From: Streptomyces sp. NBC_00442
GTDB taxonomy: Bacteria; Actinomycetota; Actinomycetes; Streptomycetales; Streptomycetaceae
Length of the DNA: 64,000 nucleotides
Direction: 5' to 3'
NCBI RefSeq assembly: GCF_036014195.1
Contig: NZ_CP107918.1
Location: 5,890,001-5,954,000 of the forward strand
Shown here: positions 9,249-22,163 of the stretch, piece after piece
Position numbering within the stretch: position 1 is the stretch's first letter
Layout: every line of letters begins with the position of its first letter
Position numbers and translations under genes: made by a program
The notes under the pieces: generated by a model
Seen by the model: only the letters and a program-made list of their open reading frames with translations
Databases searched by the model: none
Told to the model about the DNA's origin: nothing

Positions 9249-9752
9249 GTGGACGCAGCCCAGTCGAACCCAGGCCCGGCCCCGGCACGCCCAGGCCCGG
9301 CCCCGGCGCACCCCGGCTCCGGCCCGGCCCCGGCGCACCCGGCCGATACGGCCGGCTCGCCCGTCCGGCGGCTCCTGGTGCCGCTCGGCACGCTCGGCGC
9401 GGTGGCCTCGGCCTTCGCGTACGTGGGTCTGGTCGACCCGAACCACCCCGGCCACTACCCGGTCTGCCCCCTGTTCGCCCTCACCGGCGTCTACTGCCCG
9501 GGGTGCGGCGGGCTGCGCAGTGCGCACGACTTCGTCACCGGGCACTTCGCCGCCGCCGTGGGCGCCAACGCGCTCGCCGTCGCCGGCTATCTGGTCTTCG
9601 CCGTGTGCTGGGTCCTGTGGGCGATGCGCTCGGCCCGCGGGCTGCCCCTGCGGATCGCGGTGAGCGACCGCCAGTGGTGGATCGTCGGATCCGTCGTGCT
9701 GATCTTCTCGGTGGCGCGGAATCTTCCGTTCGGCTCGTTCCTCGCGCCATGA
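9249..9752 (+). CDS. DUF2752 membrane protein with Pro/Ala-rich N-terminus
   Basis: A protein of about 167 residues from GTG 9249, with a GTG at 9228 as alternative. Residues 1-35 are a repetitive Pro-Ala-Gly linker (PGPAPARPGPAPAHPGSGPA). The DUF2752 core follows: CPLFALTGVYCPGCGGLRSA with its CPxCGG-type cysteines, then two or three membrane helices. Family function is not established. It stands alone after a terminator and before trpC, and belongs to the conserved trp neighbourhood of Streptomyces. An upstream start at 9189 is rejected because it lies before the hairpin. Confidence 0.8.
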   Translation: MDAAQSNPGPAPARPGPAPAHPGSGPAPAHPADTAGSPVRRLLVPLGTLGAVASAFAYVGLVDPNHPGHYPVCPLFALTGVYCPGCGGLRSAHDFVTGHFAAAVGANALAVAGYLVFAVCWVLWAMRSARGLPLRIAVSDRQWWIVGSVVLIFSVARNLPFGSFLAP

Positions 9753-9918
9753 CCTTCGCGAGGAAACCGCAGGTGGCGTCCCACGTGATGGGACGGGAGT
9801 CAACCGGATGTGATCCGTTGGCCCCGGTACGGATACCATCGACATGGCTGACCGTGACCGTTCCGTACGGTCATCCTCGTCCTGACCGACATCACCGTCC
9901 CGGAAGGGGGCCGCTCGC

Positions 9919-10728
9919 GTGAGTGTGCTCGACGAGATCATCGAAGGCGTCCGCGCCGACCTCGCAGAGCGGCAGGCGCGTGTCAGCCTCGACGAGCTGA
10001 AGGAGCGCGCCGACAAGGCGCCCCCGGCCCGTGACGGGGTCGCGGCCCTGCGCGGCGACGGCGTGAAGGTCATCTGCGAGGTCAAGCGCTCCAGCCCCTC
10101 CAAGGGCGCGCTGGCCGCCATCGCGGACCCGGCCGCGCTCGCCGCCGACTACGAGGCCGGCGGCGCGTCCGTCATCTCCGTCCTGACCGAGGAGCGCCGC
10201 TTCGGCGGCTCGCTCGCCGATCTGGAGGCCGTGCGCGCCAAGGTCGACATCCCGATCCTGCGCAAGGACTTCATCGTCACGGCCTACCAGCTGTGGGAGG
10301 CCAGGGCGCACGGCGCCGACCTCGCGCTGCTCATCGTGGCCGCCCTCGACCAGCCGGCCCTGGTGTCGCTGATCGAGCGCGCCGAGTCGATCGGACTCAC
10401 CCCGCTGGTCGAGGTGCACGACGAGGACGAGGTCGAGCGGGCCGTCGACGCCGGCGCCAAGATCATCGGCGTCAACGCGCGCAACCTCAAGGACCTCAAG
10501 GTCGACCGCACGACCTTCGACCGGGTCGCCCCGGAGATCCCGAACCACATCGTCAAGATCGCCGAGTCCGGCGTCCGCGGCCCGCACGACCTCATCGCGT
10601 ACGCCAACGCGGGCGCCGACGCGGTGCTCGTCGGCGAGTCCCTGGTCACCGGCAAGGACCCGCGCGCGGCCGTCGCCGACCTCGTCGCGGCCGGCGCCCA
10701 CCCCGCGCTGCGCCACGGGCGGAACTGA
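9919..10728 (+). CDS. trpC: Indole-3-glycerol phosphate synthase
   Basis: A 269-residue TIM barrel that cyclises CdRP to indole-3-glycerol phosphate. Signatures: [12 protein letters not shown] with the catalytic Lys, [48 protein letters not shown] and [12 protein letters not shown]. The start is GTG 9919, preceded by a GGAAGGGGG site. It opens the trpC-trpM-trpB-trpA operon; trpM starts four bases after the stop. Confidence 0.97.
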   Translation: MSVLDEIIEGVRADLAERQARVSLDELKERADKAPPARDGVAALRGDGVKVICEVKRSSPSKGALAAIADPAALAADYEAGGASVISVLTEERRFGGSLADLEAVRAKVDIPILRKDFIVTAYQLWEARAHGADLALLIVAALDQPALVSLIERAESIGLTPLVEVHDEDEVERAVDAGAKIIGVNARNLKDLKVDRTTFDRVAPEIPNHIVKIAESGVRGPHDLIAYANAGADAVLVGESLVTGKDPRAAVADLVAAGAHPALRHGRN

Positions 10729-10732
10729 CCCC

Positions 10733-10903
10733 ATGGCCATTGCCGCCCGTCTCGCACCCGGCTGCCGCCCCCGCGGCTGCCGCGCTCCGGCGCGCCGGGT
10801 GCACGGGCGGCGCGTGCGGTACGTGATCGGCTCGGAGCCCGGCCAGGTCAACGGCATGCGATGGCGCGGCGGCCCGAGCGCCGCCCGTGTGAGCGCCTCC
10901 TAG
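10733..10903 (+). CDS. trpM: TrpM, small tryptophan biosynthesis modulator
   Basis: A 56-residue Arg-rich protein starting at ATG 10733 and ending at TAG 10901-10903. The sequence runs MAIAARLAPGCRPRGCRAPA, then a block containing VRYVIGSEPGQVNGMRW. The C..RGC core, basic stretch and position between trpC and trpB match the Streptomyces TrpM/TrpX protein. In S. coelicolor TrpM is reported to influence tryptophan supply and development; the molecular action is not settled. Confidence 0.85.
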   Translation: MAIAARLAPGCRPRGCRAPARRVHGRRVRYVIGSEPGQVNGMRWRGGPSAARVSAS

Positions 10904-10946
10904 GGCGCGAGGCCGAACCCCGTGCGACGGTGTCGCGCGGGCGCGA

Positions 10947-10968
10947 CCGGACCCGACGCAGGGTCCGG
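10947..10968 (+). promoter_or_regulatory. Hairpin in the trpM-trpB gap
   Basis: An 8-bp stem CCGGACCC/GGGTCCGG with a 6-base loop lies in the 192-base gap between trpM and trpB. A near-repeat of its flank (GCGCGGGCGCGACCGGA) appears twice. There is no U-tract, so it could be a processing or stability element rather than a terminator. Confidence 0.4.
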
Positions 10969-11095
10969 CGCGGGCGCGACCGGACCGGACACGGTCCGTC
11001 GTCGCGCACCTGCCTCCACACCTGCGGCGCCTGGGCACATCCACATCCCAAGCCGACCCAGGACCGGGGCTGCGACGCCCCCGCGAGGTATCCGC

Positions 11096-12385
11096 ATGTC
11101 CAACGAGAACGAGTTCTTCGTACCCGACCCCGACGGCCAAGTGCCCAGCGCCAAGGGCTACTTCGGCGCGTACGGCGGTAAATTCATCCCCGAGGCGCTG
11201 GTCGCCGCGGTCGACGAGGTCGCCGTCGAGTACGACAAGGCCAAGAACGACCCCGCCTTCGCGGCCGAGCTCAACGAGCTCATGGTCAACTACACCGGCC
11301 GGCCGAGCGCCCTCACCGAGGTGCCCCGGTTCGCCGAACACGCGGGCGGCGCCCGGGTGTTCCTCAAGCGCGAGGACCTCAACCACACCGGCTCGCACAA
11401 GATCAACAACGTGCTCGGCCAGGCGCTGCTCACCAAGCGCATGGGCAAGACCCGCGTCATCGCCGAGACCGGAGCGGGCCAGCACGGCGTCGCCACGGCC
11501 ACCGCCTGCGCCCTGTTCGGCCTCGAATGCACCATCTACATGGGCGAGATCGACACCCAGCGCCAGGCGCTCAACGTCGCCCGGATGCGGATGCTCGGCG
11601 CCGAGGTCGTCCCCGTCGCCTCCGGCAGCCGCACCCTCAAGGACGCCATCAACGAGGCGTTCCGCGACTGGGTCGCCAACGTCGACCGCACCCACTACCT
11701 CTTCGGCACGGTCGCGGGCCCGCACCCCTTCCCCGCGATGGTCCGCGACTTCCACCGCGTGATCGGCGTCGAGGCCCGCCGCCAGATCCTCCAGCGCGCC
11801 GGCCGCCTGCCCGACGCGGCGGTGGCCTGCGTGGGCGGAGGCTCCAACGCCATCGGCCTCTTCCACGCCTTCATCCCGGACGCCTCCGTACGCCTCATCG
11901 GCTGCGAGCCCGCCGGCCACGGCGTGGAGACCGGTGAGCACGCGGCGACCCTGACCGTGGGCGAGCCCGGCATCCTGCACGGCTCGCGCAGCTACGTACT
12001 CCAGGACGAGGAGGGCCAGATCACCGAGCCCTACTCGATCTCGGCCGGCCTCGACTACCCGGGCATCGGCCCCGAGCACTCCTACCTCAAGGACATCGGG
12101 CGCGGCGAGTACCGCGCGGTCACCGACGACGCGGCGATGCAGGCCCTGCGCCTGCTGTCGCGCACGGAGGGCATCATCCCGGCGATCGAGTCGGCGCACG
12201 CGCTCGCGGGCGCGCTCGACGTCGGCAAGGAGCTCGGCAAGGACGGACTGATCCTGATCAACCTGTCCGGCCGTGGCGACAAGGACATGGACACGGCCGC
12301 ACGCTACTTCGGCCTGTACGGCACCGACGCCGAGGTGGCCGCCGACGCCGCGGGCCTCGCCGAGATCGAGGGAGACGCCAAGTGA
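11096..12385 (+). CDS. trpB: Tryptophan synthase beta subunit
   Basis: A 429-residue PLP enzyme that joins indole and serine. The PLP lysine is in [10 protein letters not shown], the phosphate loop is [10 protein letters not shown], and [19 protein letters not shown] and SGRGDKD are all present. ATG 11096 follows a GCGAGG site and begins the conserved N-terminus; a longer frame from 10922 translates the hairpin-rich spacer and is rejected. The stop overlaps trpA as GTGA, fitting the alpha-beta complex stoichiometry. Confidence 0.97.
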   Translation: MSNENEFFVPDPDGQVPSAKGYFGAYGGKFIPEALVAAVDEVAVEYDKAKNDPAFAAELNELMVNYTGRPSALTEVPRFAEHAGGARVFLKREDLNHTGSHKINNVLGQALLTKRMGKTRVIAETGAGQHGVATATACALFGLECTIYMGEIDTQRQALNVARMRMLGAEVVPVASGSRTLKDAINEAFRDWVANVDRTHYLFGTVAGPHPFPAMVRDFHRVIGVEARRQILQRAGRLPDAAVACVGGGSNAIGLFHAFIPDASVRLIGCEPAGHGVETGEHAATLTVGEPGILHGSRSYVLQDEEGQITEPYSISAGLDYPGIGPEHSYLKDIGRGEYRAVTDDAAMQALRLLSRTEGIIPAIESAHALAGALDVGKELGKDGLILINLSGRGDKDMDTAARYFGLYGTDAEVAADAAGLAEIEGDAK

Positions 12386-13197
12386 GCGGCAACGTGACCC
12401 TGCTGGACGACACCCTGGCCACGGCGAAGGCCGAGGACCGGGCCGCGCTCATCGCCTACCTGCCGGCCGGCTTCCCGACCGTCGACGGCGGCATCGAAGC
12501 GGTCAAGGCGGTCTTCGAGGGCGGCGCCGACATCGTCGAGGTGGGCCTGCCGCACAGCGACCCGGTCCTGGACGGCCCGGTCATCCAGACCGCCGACGAC
12601 ATCGCCCTCAAGGGCGGCGTGAAGATCGCCGACGTGCTGCGCACGGTCCGCGAGGCCCACGCCGCCACGGGCAAGCCGGTCCTGGTCATGACGTACTGGA
12701 ATCCCGTCGACCGCTACGGCGTGGAGCGCTTCACCGCCGAACTCGCCGAGGCGGGCGGCGCGGGCTGCATCCTGCCCGACCTGCCGGTCGAGGAGTCGGG
12801 CGTGTGGCGCGAGCACGCCGAGAAGCACGGTCTCGGCACCGTCTTCGTCGTCGCCCCCAGCAGCAAGGACGCCCGCCTCGCCACGATCACGGCGGCCGGC
12901 TCCGGTTTCGTGTACGCGGCCTCCCTGATGGGTGTCACGGGCACCCGGGAGTCGGTGGGCGCGTCGGCCGAGGACCTGGTGGGCCGCACCCGCGCCACCA
13001 CCGACCTGCCGGTCTGTGTGGGCCTCGGCGTCTCGAACGCGGTCCAGGCCAAGGAGGTCGCGGCCTTCTCCGACGGCGTGATCGTGGGCTCGGCCTTCGT
13101 CAAGCGCATGCTGGACGCCCCCGACCACGCGGCGGGTCTCGTCGCCGTACGGGAACTGGCGGCCGAGCTCGCCGAAGGCGTTCGCCGGGCGCACTAG
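12382..13197 (+). CDS. trpA: Tryptophan synthase alpha subunit
   Basis: A 271-residue TIM barrel that releases indole from indole-3-glycerol phosphate and channels it to TrpB. The catalytic Glu is in [11 protein letters not shown] and the catalytic Asp lies in the following [10 protein letters not shown] segment. LPDLPVEES and phosphate loops near [11 protein letters not shown] are also seen. GTG 12382 overlaps the trpB stop. A strong terminator follows at 13238, so this is the last gene of the trp operon. Confidence 0.96.
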   Translation: MSGNVTLLDDTLATAKAEDRAALIAYLPAGFPTVDGGIEAVKAVFEGGADIVEVGLPHSDPVLDGPVIQTADDIALKGGVKIADVLRTVREAHAATGKPVLVMTYWNPVDRYGVERFTAELAEAGGAGCILPDLPVEESGVWREHAEKHGLGTVFVVAPSSKDARLATITAAGSGFVYAASLMGVTGTRESVGASAEDLVGRTRATTDLPVCVGLGVSNAVQAKEVAAFSDGVIVGSAFVKRMLDAPDHAAGLVAVRELAAELAEGVRRAH

Positions 13198-13237
13198 CGC
13201 GCTCATCGCACAGCTCACCCGTACGGGTGGAAGTCGG

Positions 13238-13267
13238 ACCGGGGAGGCACGAGCGTGCCTCCCCGGT
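13238..13267 (+). terminator. Terminator of the trpCMBA operon
   Basis: A perfect 14-bp inverted repeat (ACCGGGGAGGCACG and its complement) is separated by two bases, followed by TCGTTGCT. It lies 40 bases after trpA. It also argues against a start at 13255 for the next gene. Confidence 0.88.
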
Positions 13268-13281
13268 TCGTTGCTGCGGGT

Positions 13282-14109
13282 GTGAGTGACAAGAACCCCG
13301 ATGCGAAAAGGGCCGCGCGCGACCGGCTCATCAAGGAACGCGAACAGCACAAGGCGGGCGAGCGGCGCCGCCGGCAGCTGATCGTGGCGGGCGCCGTGGT
13401 GGGTGTGCTCGCCCTGGCCGCGGTGGTCGGCGTGATCGCCGCCAACGCGGGCGGCAGCGGCAGCGCCAAGAGCACCAGCACCAGCGGCCCGGTGGTGGCC
13501 CCCACCGGGGCCGACGAGAAGGACGGCCTCGCCATCCCGGTGGGCGCGGCCGACGCCCCGTCCACCCTCACGGTGTGGGAGGACTTCCGCTGCCCGGCCT
13601 GCGCCATGTTCGAGAACGGCTTCAGGTCCACCATCCACGAGCTGGAGAACAGCGGCCAGATCCGGGTGCAGTACCACCTGGCCACCCTCATCGACGACAA
13701 GACCCGGGGCGCCGGCTCGCTCCACGCGGCCAACGCGGCGGCCTGCGCGCAGGACGCGGGGAAGTTCACCGCGTACCACGACGTCCTCTACACCAACCAG
13801 CCCGACGAGACGGACGACGCGTACGCGGACAACAACAAGCTCCTCGGCCTCGCGAAGAAGGTCCCGGGCCTCGACACCCCCGCCTTCCGTTCCTGCGTCG
13901 AGAACGGCACGCACGACAGCTGGGTCGTGAAGTCCAACGAGGCGTTCCAGGCGGGCAAGTTCAACGGAACACCCACCGTGCAGCTCAACGGTGTGTCCGT
14001 CTTCCCGATGAAGGGCAGCGAGCAGATCACCCCGGCCAATCTGAAGAAGTGGGTCGCCCAGGCCAACAAGGGCAAGCCCGCGGGCAAGAAGACCGCGCCC
14101 GCGTCCTGA
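13282..14109 (+). CDS. Membrane-anchored DsbA-like thioredoxin-fold protein
   Basis: A 275-residue protein. A basic N-terminus (RLIKEREQHKAGERRRR) precedes one transmembrane helix at residues 31-54, then a Ser/Thr linker and an extracytoplasmic thioredoxin fold of the DsbA/BdbD class. The active-site motif is C104-P-A-C107 in FRCPACAMF, and the cis-Pro loop is FNGTPTVQLNG. It probably oxidises or isomerises disulphides in exported proteins. GTG 13282 is chosen because 13255 lies inside the trp terminator. The lgt gene follows after another hairpin. Confidence 0.88.
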   Translation: MSDKNPDAKRAARDRLIKEREQHKAGERRRRQLIVAGAVVGVLALAAVVGVIAANAGGSGSAKSTSTSGPVVAPTGADEKDGLAIPVGAADAPSTLTVWEDFRCPACAMFENGFRSTIHELENSGQIRVQYHLATLIDDKTRGAGSLHAANAAACAQDAGKFTAYHDVLYTNQPDETDDAYADNNKLLGLAKKVPGLDTPAFRSCVENGTHDSWVVKSNEAFQAGKFNGTPTVQLNGVSVFPMKGSEQITPANLKKWVAQANKGKPAGKKTAPAS

Positions 14110-14137
14110 GATCCGGGGCCTCTCGTTACTCATAAGT

Positions 14138-14170
14138 TGCCGGGCGGGTTGCCGCAGCGCCCGCCCGGCA
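14138..14170 (+). terminator. Probable terminator before lgt
   Basis: An 11-bp stem TGCCGGGCGGG/CCCGCCCGGCA with an 11-base loop ends 20 bases before the lgt start. It may end the upstream transcript or lie in the lgt leader. Confidence 0.6.
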
Positions 14171-14189
14171 CGGTAGCGTCGACCCTGCC

Positions 14190-15149
14190 ATGGAACTTGC
14201 CTTCATCCCCAGCCCGTCGACCGGGGTGCTCCACCTCGGGCCGATCCCGCTGCGCGGCTACGCCTTCTGCATCATCATCGGTGTCTTCGTCGCCGTCTGG
14301 TACGGCAACAAGCGGTGGGTCGCGCGCGGCGGCCGCTCCGGCACCGTCGCCGACATCGCCGTGTGGGCGGTGCCCTTCGGCCTCGTCGGCGGCCGGCTCT
14401 ACCACGTCATCACCGACTACCAGCTGTACTTCAGCGACGGTGAGGACTGGGTCAACGCCTTCAAGATCTGGGAGGGCGGCCTCGGCATCTGGGGCGCGGT
14501 CGCGCTCGGCGCGGTCGGCGCCTGGATCGGCTGCCGCCGCCGGGGCATCCCGCTGCCGGCATGGGCCGACGCGCTGGCCCCCGGTCTCGCCTTCGCCCAG
14601 GCCATCGGCCGCTGGGGCAACTGGTTCAACCAGGAGCTGTACGGCCGCCCCACCGACGTGCCCTGGGCGCTGAAGATCAGCGAGGGCCCGAACCGGATCG
14701 CCGGCACCTACCACCCCACGTTCCTGTACGAGTCCCTGTGGTGCGTCGGCGCCGGCTTCCTGATCATCTGGGCCGACCGCCGCTTCAAGCTGGGCCACGG
14801 CCGGGCGTTCGCGCTGTACGTCGCCACGTACTGCGTGGGCCGGTTCTGGATCGAGTACATGCGGGTCGACGAGGCCCACCACATCCTCGGCCTGCGTCTG
14901 AACGACTGGACGGCCGGCGGTGTCTTCCTGCTCGCCGTCGCCTACATCGTGATCTCGGCGAAGCTGAGCCCCGGCCGCGAGGAGATCGTCGAGCCGGGCG
15001 CCGAGGACGACGACCAGCCGGTGTCCCTGGACAAGTCCTCCCACACGGGGGAGTCCTCGGACGACCCCGCCGCGCCGACGGACGAGCCCAAGGCGGAGTC
15101 GGTGGTCGCGGAGCCGGTCGCCTCGGAACCGGAGCCGAAGCAGGCCTGA
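14190..15149 (+). CDS. lgt: Prolipoprotein diacylglyceryl transferase
   Basis: A 319-residue polytopic membrane enzyme that moves diacylglycerol from phosphatidylglycerol to the lipobox Cys of prolipoproteins. The Lgt signature is at residues 140-155, GRWGNWFNQELYGRPT, with HP in YHPTFLYESLW. About seven transmembrane segments are seen. Residues beyond about 270 form a cytoplasmic acidic Glu/Pro/Ala tail, longer than in E. coli but usual for actinobacteria. The lipoprotein at 46544 is one likely client. Confidence 0.95.
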   Translation: MELAFIPSPSTGVLHLGPIPLRGYAFCIIIGVFVAVWYGNKRWVARGGRSGTVADIAVWAVPFGLVGGRLYHVITDYQLYFSDGEDWVNAFKIWEGGLGIWGAVALGAVGAWIGCRRRGIPLPAWADALAPGLAFAQAIGRWGNWFNQELYGRPTDVPWALKISEGPNRIAGTYHPTFLYESLWCVGAGFLIIWADRRFKLGHGRAFALYVATYCVGRFWIEYMRVDEAHHILGLRLNDWTAGGVFLLAVAYIVISAKLSPGREEIVEPGAEDDDQPVSLDKSSHTGESSDDPAAPTDEPKAESVVAEPVASEPEPKQA

Positions 15150-15211
15150 TCATCAGGCCCTGAGGCGTTTGAGCAACGAGGGCAGGGGCCGAGGGGGCCG
15201 AGCTCCCGCGG

Positions 15212-15323
15212 CCCCGGGCACCGCGACCACCTCGGCCGGCCCCGGGCACCGCGACCACCTCGGCCGGCCCCGGGCACCGCGACCACCTCGGCCGGCCCCG
15301 GGCACCGCGACCACCTCGGCCGG
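15212..15323. repeat. 28-bp tandem repeat, four perfect copies
   Basis: Four identical 28-base units lie head to tail (15212, 15240, 15268, 15296), each starting CCCCGGGCACC and ending TCGGCCGG, with a partial fifth at 15324. They fill the space between the convergent ends of lgt and rbsK. There are no spacers, so this is a minisatellite, not a CRISPR. The perfect identity points to recent amplification. Confidence 0.95.
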
Positions 15324-15351
15324 CCCCGGACCACTGCCGCCCGCCGGACGG

Positions 15352-16239
15352 CTATCCGTCGATCTCCGCCCGGTACGGCATCGACGTGGCCGCCCCCGGC
15401 CGCTGGACCGACAGCGCGGCCGCGCCGGACGCCCAGGCCAGCGCCTCGGTCATCGGGCGGCCCTCGGCGAGGGCCACCGCGAGGGCGCCCACGAAGGTGT
15501 CGCCCGCGCCGGTGGTGTCCACCGCGGTGACCGGCGGGGCAAGAACCGCGACCGGCTCCCGCTGAGCGCGGGACGCGTAGAGACAGCCCCGAGCGCCGAG
15601 CGTGATCACGACCTCGGGCACCTGCGCGAGGAGCGCCGCCGCGGCCCGCTCGGGGTCGCCCGAGATACCGGTGAGGGTCGCCGCTTCGTGCTCGTTGGGC
15701 ACCAACAGGTCGGTGACGGCGAGGAGTTCGGCCGGCAGGGGCTGGGCCGGGGCCGGGGTCAGGATCGTGCGGACGCCGTTGCGCCGGGCCGCTTCGGCGC
15801 CTTCGAGGACCGCGCTCATCGGCAGTTCCAGCTGGAGCAGGAGCGACTGTGCCTCGGCGATCAGCGCCCGGTCGGCGTGGCTGAGCGAGGTGACCGAACC
15901 GTTGGCGCCGGGGATCACGACGATCGCGTTGCCGCCGTCGCCGTCCACCACGATGTGCGCGGTGCCCGAGGGGCCCTCGGTGGTGCGCAGCAGGTCGATG
16001 TCGATGCCCGCGTGTTCCAGCGTGCTGCGCAGCCGGTCGCCGAACGCGTCCGTGCCGACCGCCCCGATCATCGCGACCTCCGCGCCGGCCCGAGCGGCGG
16101 CGACCGCCTGGTTGGCGCCCTTGCCGCCGGGAACGGTGCGGAACTCGTGGCCGGTGACGGTCTCGCCGCTGCGGGGCGCGGTCGTGACGTAGGCGACGAG
16201 GTCCATGTTGGTGCTGCCGAGCACGGTGATCCGGGTCAT
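15352..16239 (-). CDS. rbsK: Ribokinase
   Basis: A 295-residue PfkB-family sugar kinase. The N-terminus ITVLGSTNMDLVAYV, the GGKGANQAVAAARAG signature and the C-terminal DTTGAGDTFVGALAVAL with catalytic Asp are characteristic of RbsK. It phosphorylates ribose to ribose-5-phosphate. ATG 16239 is chosen because the family N-terminus starts there; the frame extends upstream to 16359 but that part is Arg-rich filler. No ribose transporter is adjacent. A 28-bp repeat array lies just past its stop. Confidence 0.92.
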   Translation of the reverse strand: MTRITVLGSTNMDLVAYVTTAPRSGETVTGHEFRTVPGGKGANQAVAAARAGAEVAMIGAVGTDAFGDRLRSTLEHAGIDIDLLRTTEGPSGTAHIVVDGDGGNAIVVIPGANGSVTSLSHADRALIAEAQSLLLQLELPMSAVLEGAEAARRNGVRTILTPAPAQPLPAELLAVTDLLVPNEHEAATLTGISGDPERAAAALLAQVPEVVITLGARGCLYASRAQREPVAVLAPPVTAVDTTGAGDTFVGALAVALAEGRPMTEALAWASGAAALSVQRPGAATSMPYRAEIDG

Positions 16240-16344
16240 GCCGGGATTGTCTCCCGAGGGCGGCCGGTTGTGTGACCGTACGCGGCCCGGCGCGTTCGTG
16301 CGGGACCCCCGAAAGGGCATCCGCACCCTCCGCAGCCAGGCCTT

Positions 16345-16374
16345 CCTTACTGAGCGCACCCTTACTGAGTAAGG
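16345..16374. promoter_or_regulatory. CCTTACTGAG direct repeat with palindrome CCTTACTGAGTAAGG
   Basis: CCTTACTGAG occurs at 16345-16354 and again at 16360-16369, 15 bases apart. The second copy extends to the 15-bp palindrome CCTTACTGAGTAAGG at 16360-16374. It sits between divergent rbsK and the VIT1/CCC1-like gene and looks like an operator. The binding protein is unknown; it does not match the DmdR/IdeR iron box as I know it. Confidence 0.5.
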
Positions 16375-16474
16375 CCTTGCTTGCTGGCGCGGCCCTTACG
16401 TCGAGCGTAGTTTCGAGGGTGTTGAGGGGGCGCGGGACGTGCTGGTGCCCGCGGCTGAACGCAAGGGGATAGCT

Positions 16475-17206
16475 GTGTCCATCATTGATACCGACGCCAC
16501 GCTGCACGAGGCGCACCGCGACAACCACACCCACCGCGATGTCAACGGTGGCTGGCTGCGCCCGGCCGTGTTCGGTGCGATGGACGGGCTCGTCTCCAAC
16601 CTCGCGCTCATGACGGGTGTCGCGGGCGGCGCCGTCTCGCACCAGACCATCGTCATCACCGGGCTCGCGGGCCTGGCGGCCGGCGCCTTCTCGATGGCGG
16701 CCGGCGAGTACACCTCGGTGGCCTCGCAGCGCGAGCTCGTGGAGGCCGAACTCGACGTCGAGCGGCGGGAGTTGCGCAAGCACCCGGCCGACGAGGAGCG
16801 GGAGCTCGCCGAGCTGTACATGTCGCGCGGTGTCGAGCCGGAGCTGGCCCGCGAGGTCGCCCGGCAGCTGTCGCAGGACCCCGAGCAGGCGCTGGAGATA
16901 CACGCCCGCGAAGAGCTCGGCATCGACCCCTCGGACCTGCCCTCGCCCACCGTGGCCGCCGTGTCCTCGTTCGCCTCCTTCGCGCTCGGCGCGCTGCTGC
17001 CGCTGCTGCCGTATCTGCTCGGCGCGAGCGCGCTGTGGCCGGCGGTGCTGCTCGCGCTGATCGGTCTCTTCGGGTGCGGCGCGGTGGTCGCGCGGGTGAC
17101 CGCCCGCTCGTGGTGGTTCAGCGGTGCGCGCCAGCTGGTCCTCGGTGGCGTCGCGGCCGCCCTCACCTTCGGGCTCGGGCACCTCTTCGGTGCCGCCATC
17201 GGCTGA
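16475..17206 (+). CDS. VIT1/CCC1-family Fe/Mn transporter
   Basis: A 243-residue membrane protein. The N-terminal LRPAVFGAMDGLVSNLALMTGV is the first helix motif of the VIT1/CCC1 family, followed by AAGAFSMAAGEYTSVASQRE. A Glu-rich cytoplasmic helical domain (residues about 85-140, metal-binding in VIT1) comes next, then three C-terminal helices. It probably exports or detoxifies Fe2+ or Mn2+. GTG 16475 has an AAGGGGA site six bases upstream. The operator-like palindrome at 16345-16374 lies in its promoter region. Confidence 0.88.
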   Translation: MSIIDTDATLHEAHRDNHTHRDVNGGWLRPAVFGAMDGLVSNLALMTGVAGGAVSHQTIVITGLAGLAAGAFSMAAGEYTSVASQRELVEAELDVERRELRKHPADEERELAELYMSRGVEPELAREVARQLSQDPEQALEIHAREELGIDPSDLPSPTVAAVSSFASFALGALLPLLPYLLGASALWPAVLLALIGLFGCGAVVARVTARSWWFSGARQLVLGGVAAALTFGLGHLFGAAIG

Positions 17207-17260
17207 CGGGCCGCTGCACGCCGACGCCGCGCGCCGCGTGCCGCGACATCAGGACCACCG

Positions 17261-17292
17261 CACGGGGCGGAGCCGATCGGCTCCGCCCCGTG
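17261..17292 (+). terminator. 32-bp perfect palindrome, terminator
   Basis: CACGGGGCGGAGCCGA is followed directly by its full complement, a self-complementary 32-mer. It lies 55 bases after the VIT1/CCC1-like gene and would fold into a very stable hairpin. Confidence 0.85.
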
Positions 17293-17597
17293 TGACATTC
17301 GTCCTGCCGCGTTGCGGGCCCCGGGCCGTAGAATGGCGGGAGTATGCAGGAAGCCACATAACTAATCGTTACTCGGCGGTTTCGAATCTTTTGTCGCCGG
17401 GCATAGGCCGTACACACCCATAACCGCACTCCTGTGCGCCCCCGTGAGCAAGGAAGCTCGCACCCCGGGTGTCCGCATGCTGGAATGAACTATCCGGTTC
17501 CCGAGATACGTTCCATCATGTAACCTGCACGAAATTTTGCAGAGGGCCAACGTCGTCCCTCGGCTTTGAACATGCCACGACGACGACGGGAGAGCCG
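17293..17597 (+). other. gltB leader and promoter region
   Basis: This stretch of 305 bases has no gene. It is markedly AT-rich around 17341-17400 and 17485-17540 against the local background, and holds the GlnR-box candidate at 17520-17535. A reading frame extends from 17469, but its residues (many Cys, His, Phe) look non-coding, and GltB begins at 17598. Confidence 0.5.
17520..17535 (+). promoter_or_regulatory. Candidate GlnR box of gltB
   Basis: GTAAC, six bases, then GAAAT matches the actinobacterial GlnR half-site pair (gTnAc-n6-GaAAc) in nine of ten positions. Its place 63 bases before the gltB start suits nitrogen control. Only one a/b pair is seen; a second is not recognisable. Confidence 0.45.

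Positions 17598-22155
<4,558 letters not shown>

Positions 22156-22163
<8 letters not shown>

Noticed and set aside
15212..15323. CRISPR array
   Set aside because: The 28-bp units are directly adjacent with no spacers and no cas genes are present.
16240..16474. DmdR/IdeR iron box before the VIT1/CCC1-like gene
   Set aside because: No match to the TTAGGTTAGGCTCACCTAA pattern; the CCTTACTGAGTAAGG palindrome is different.
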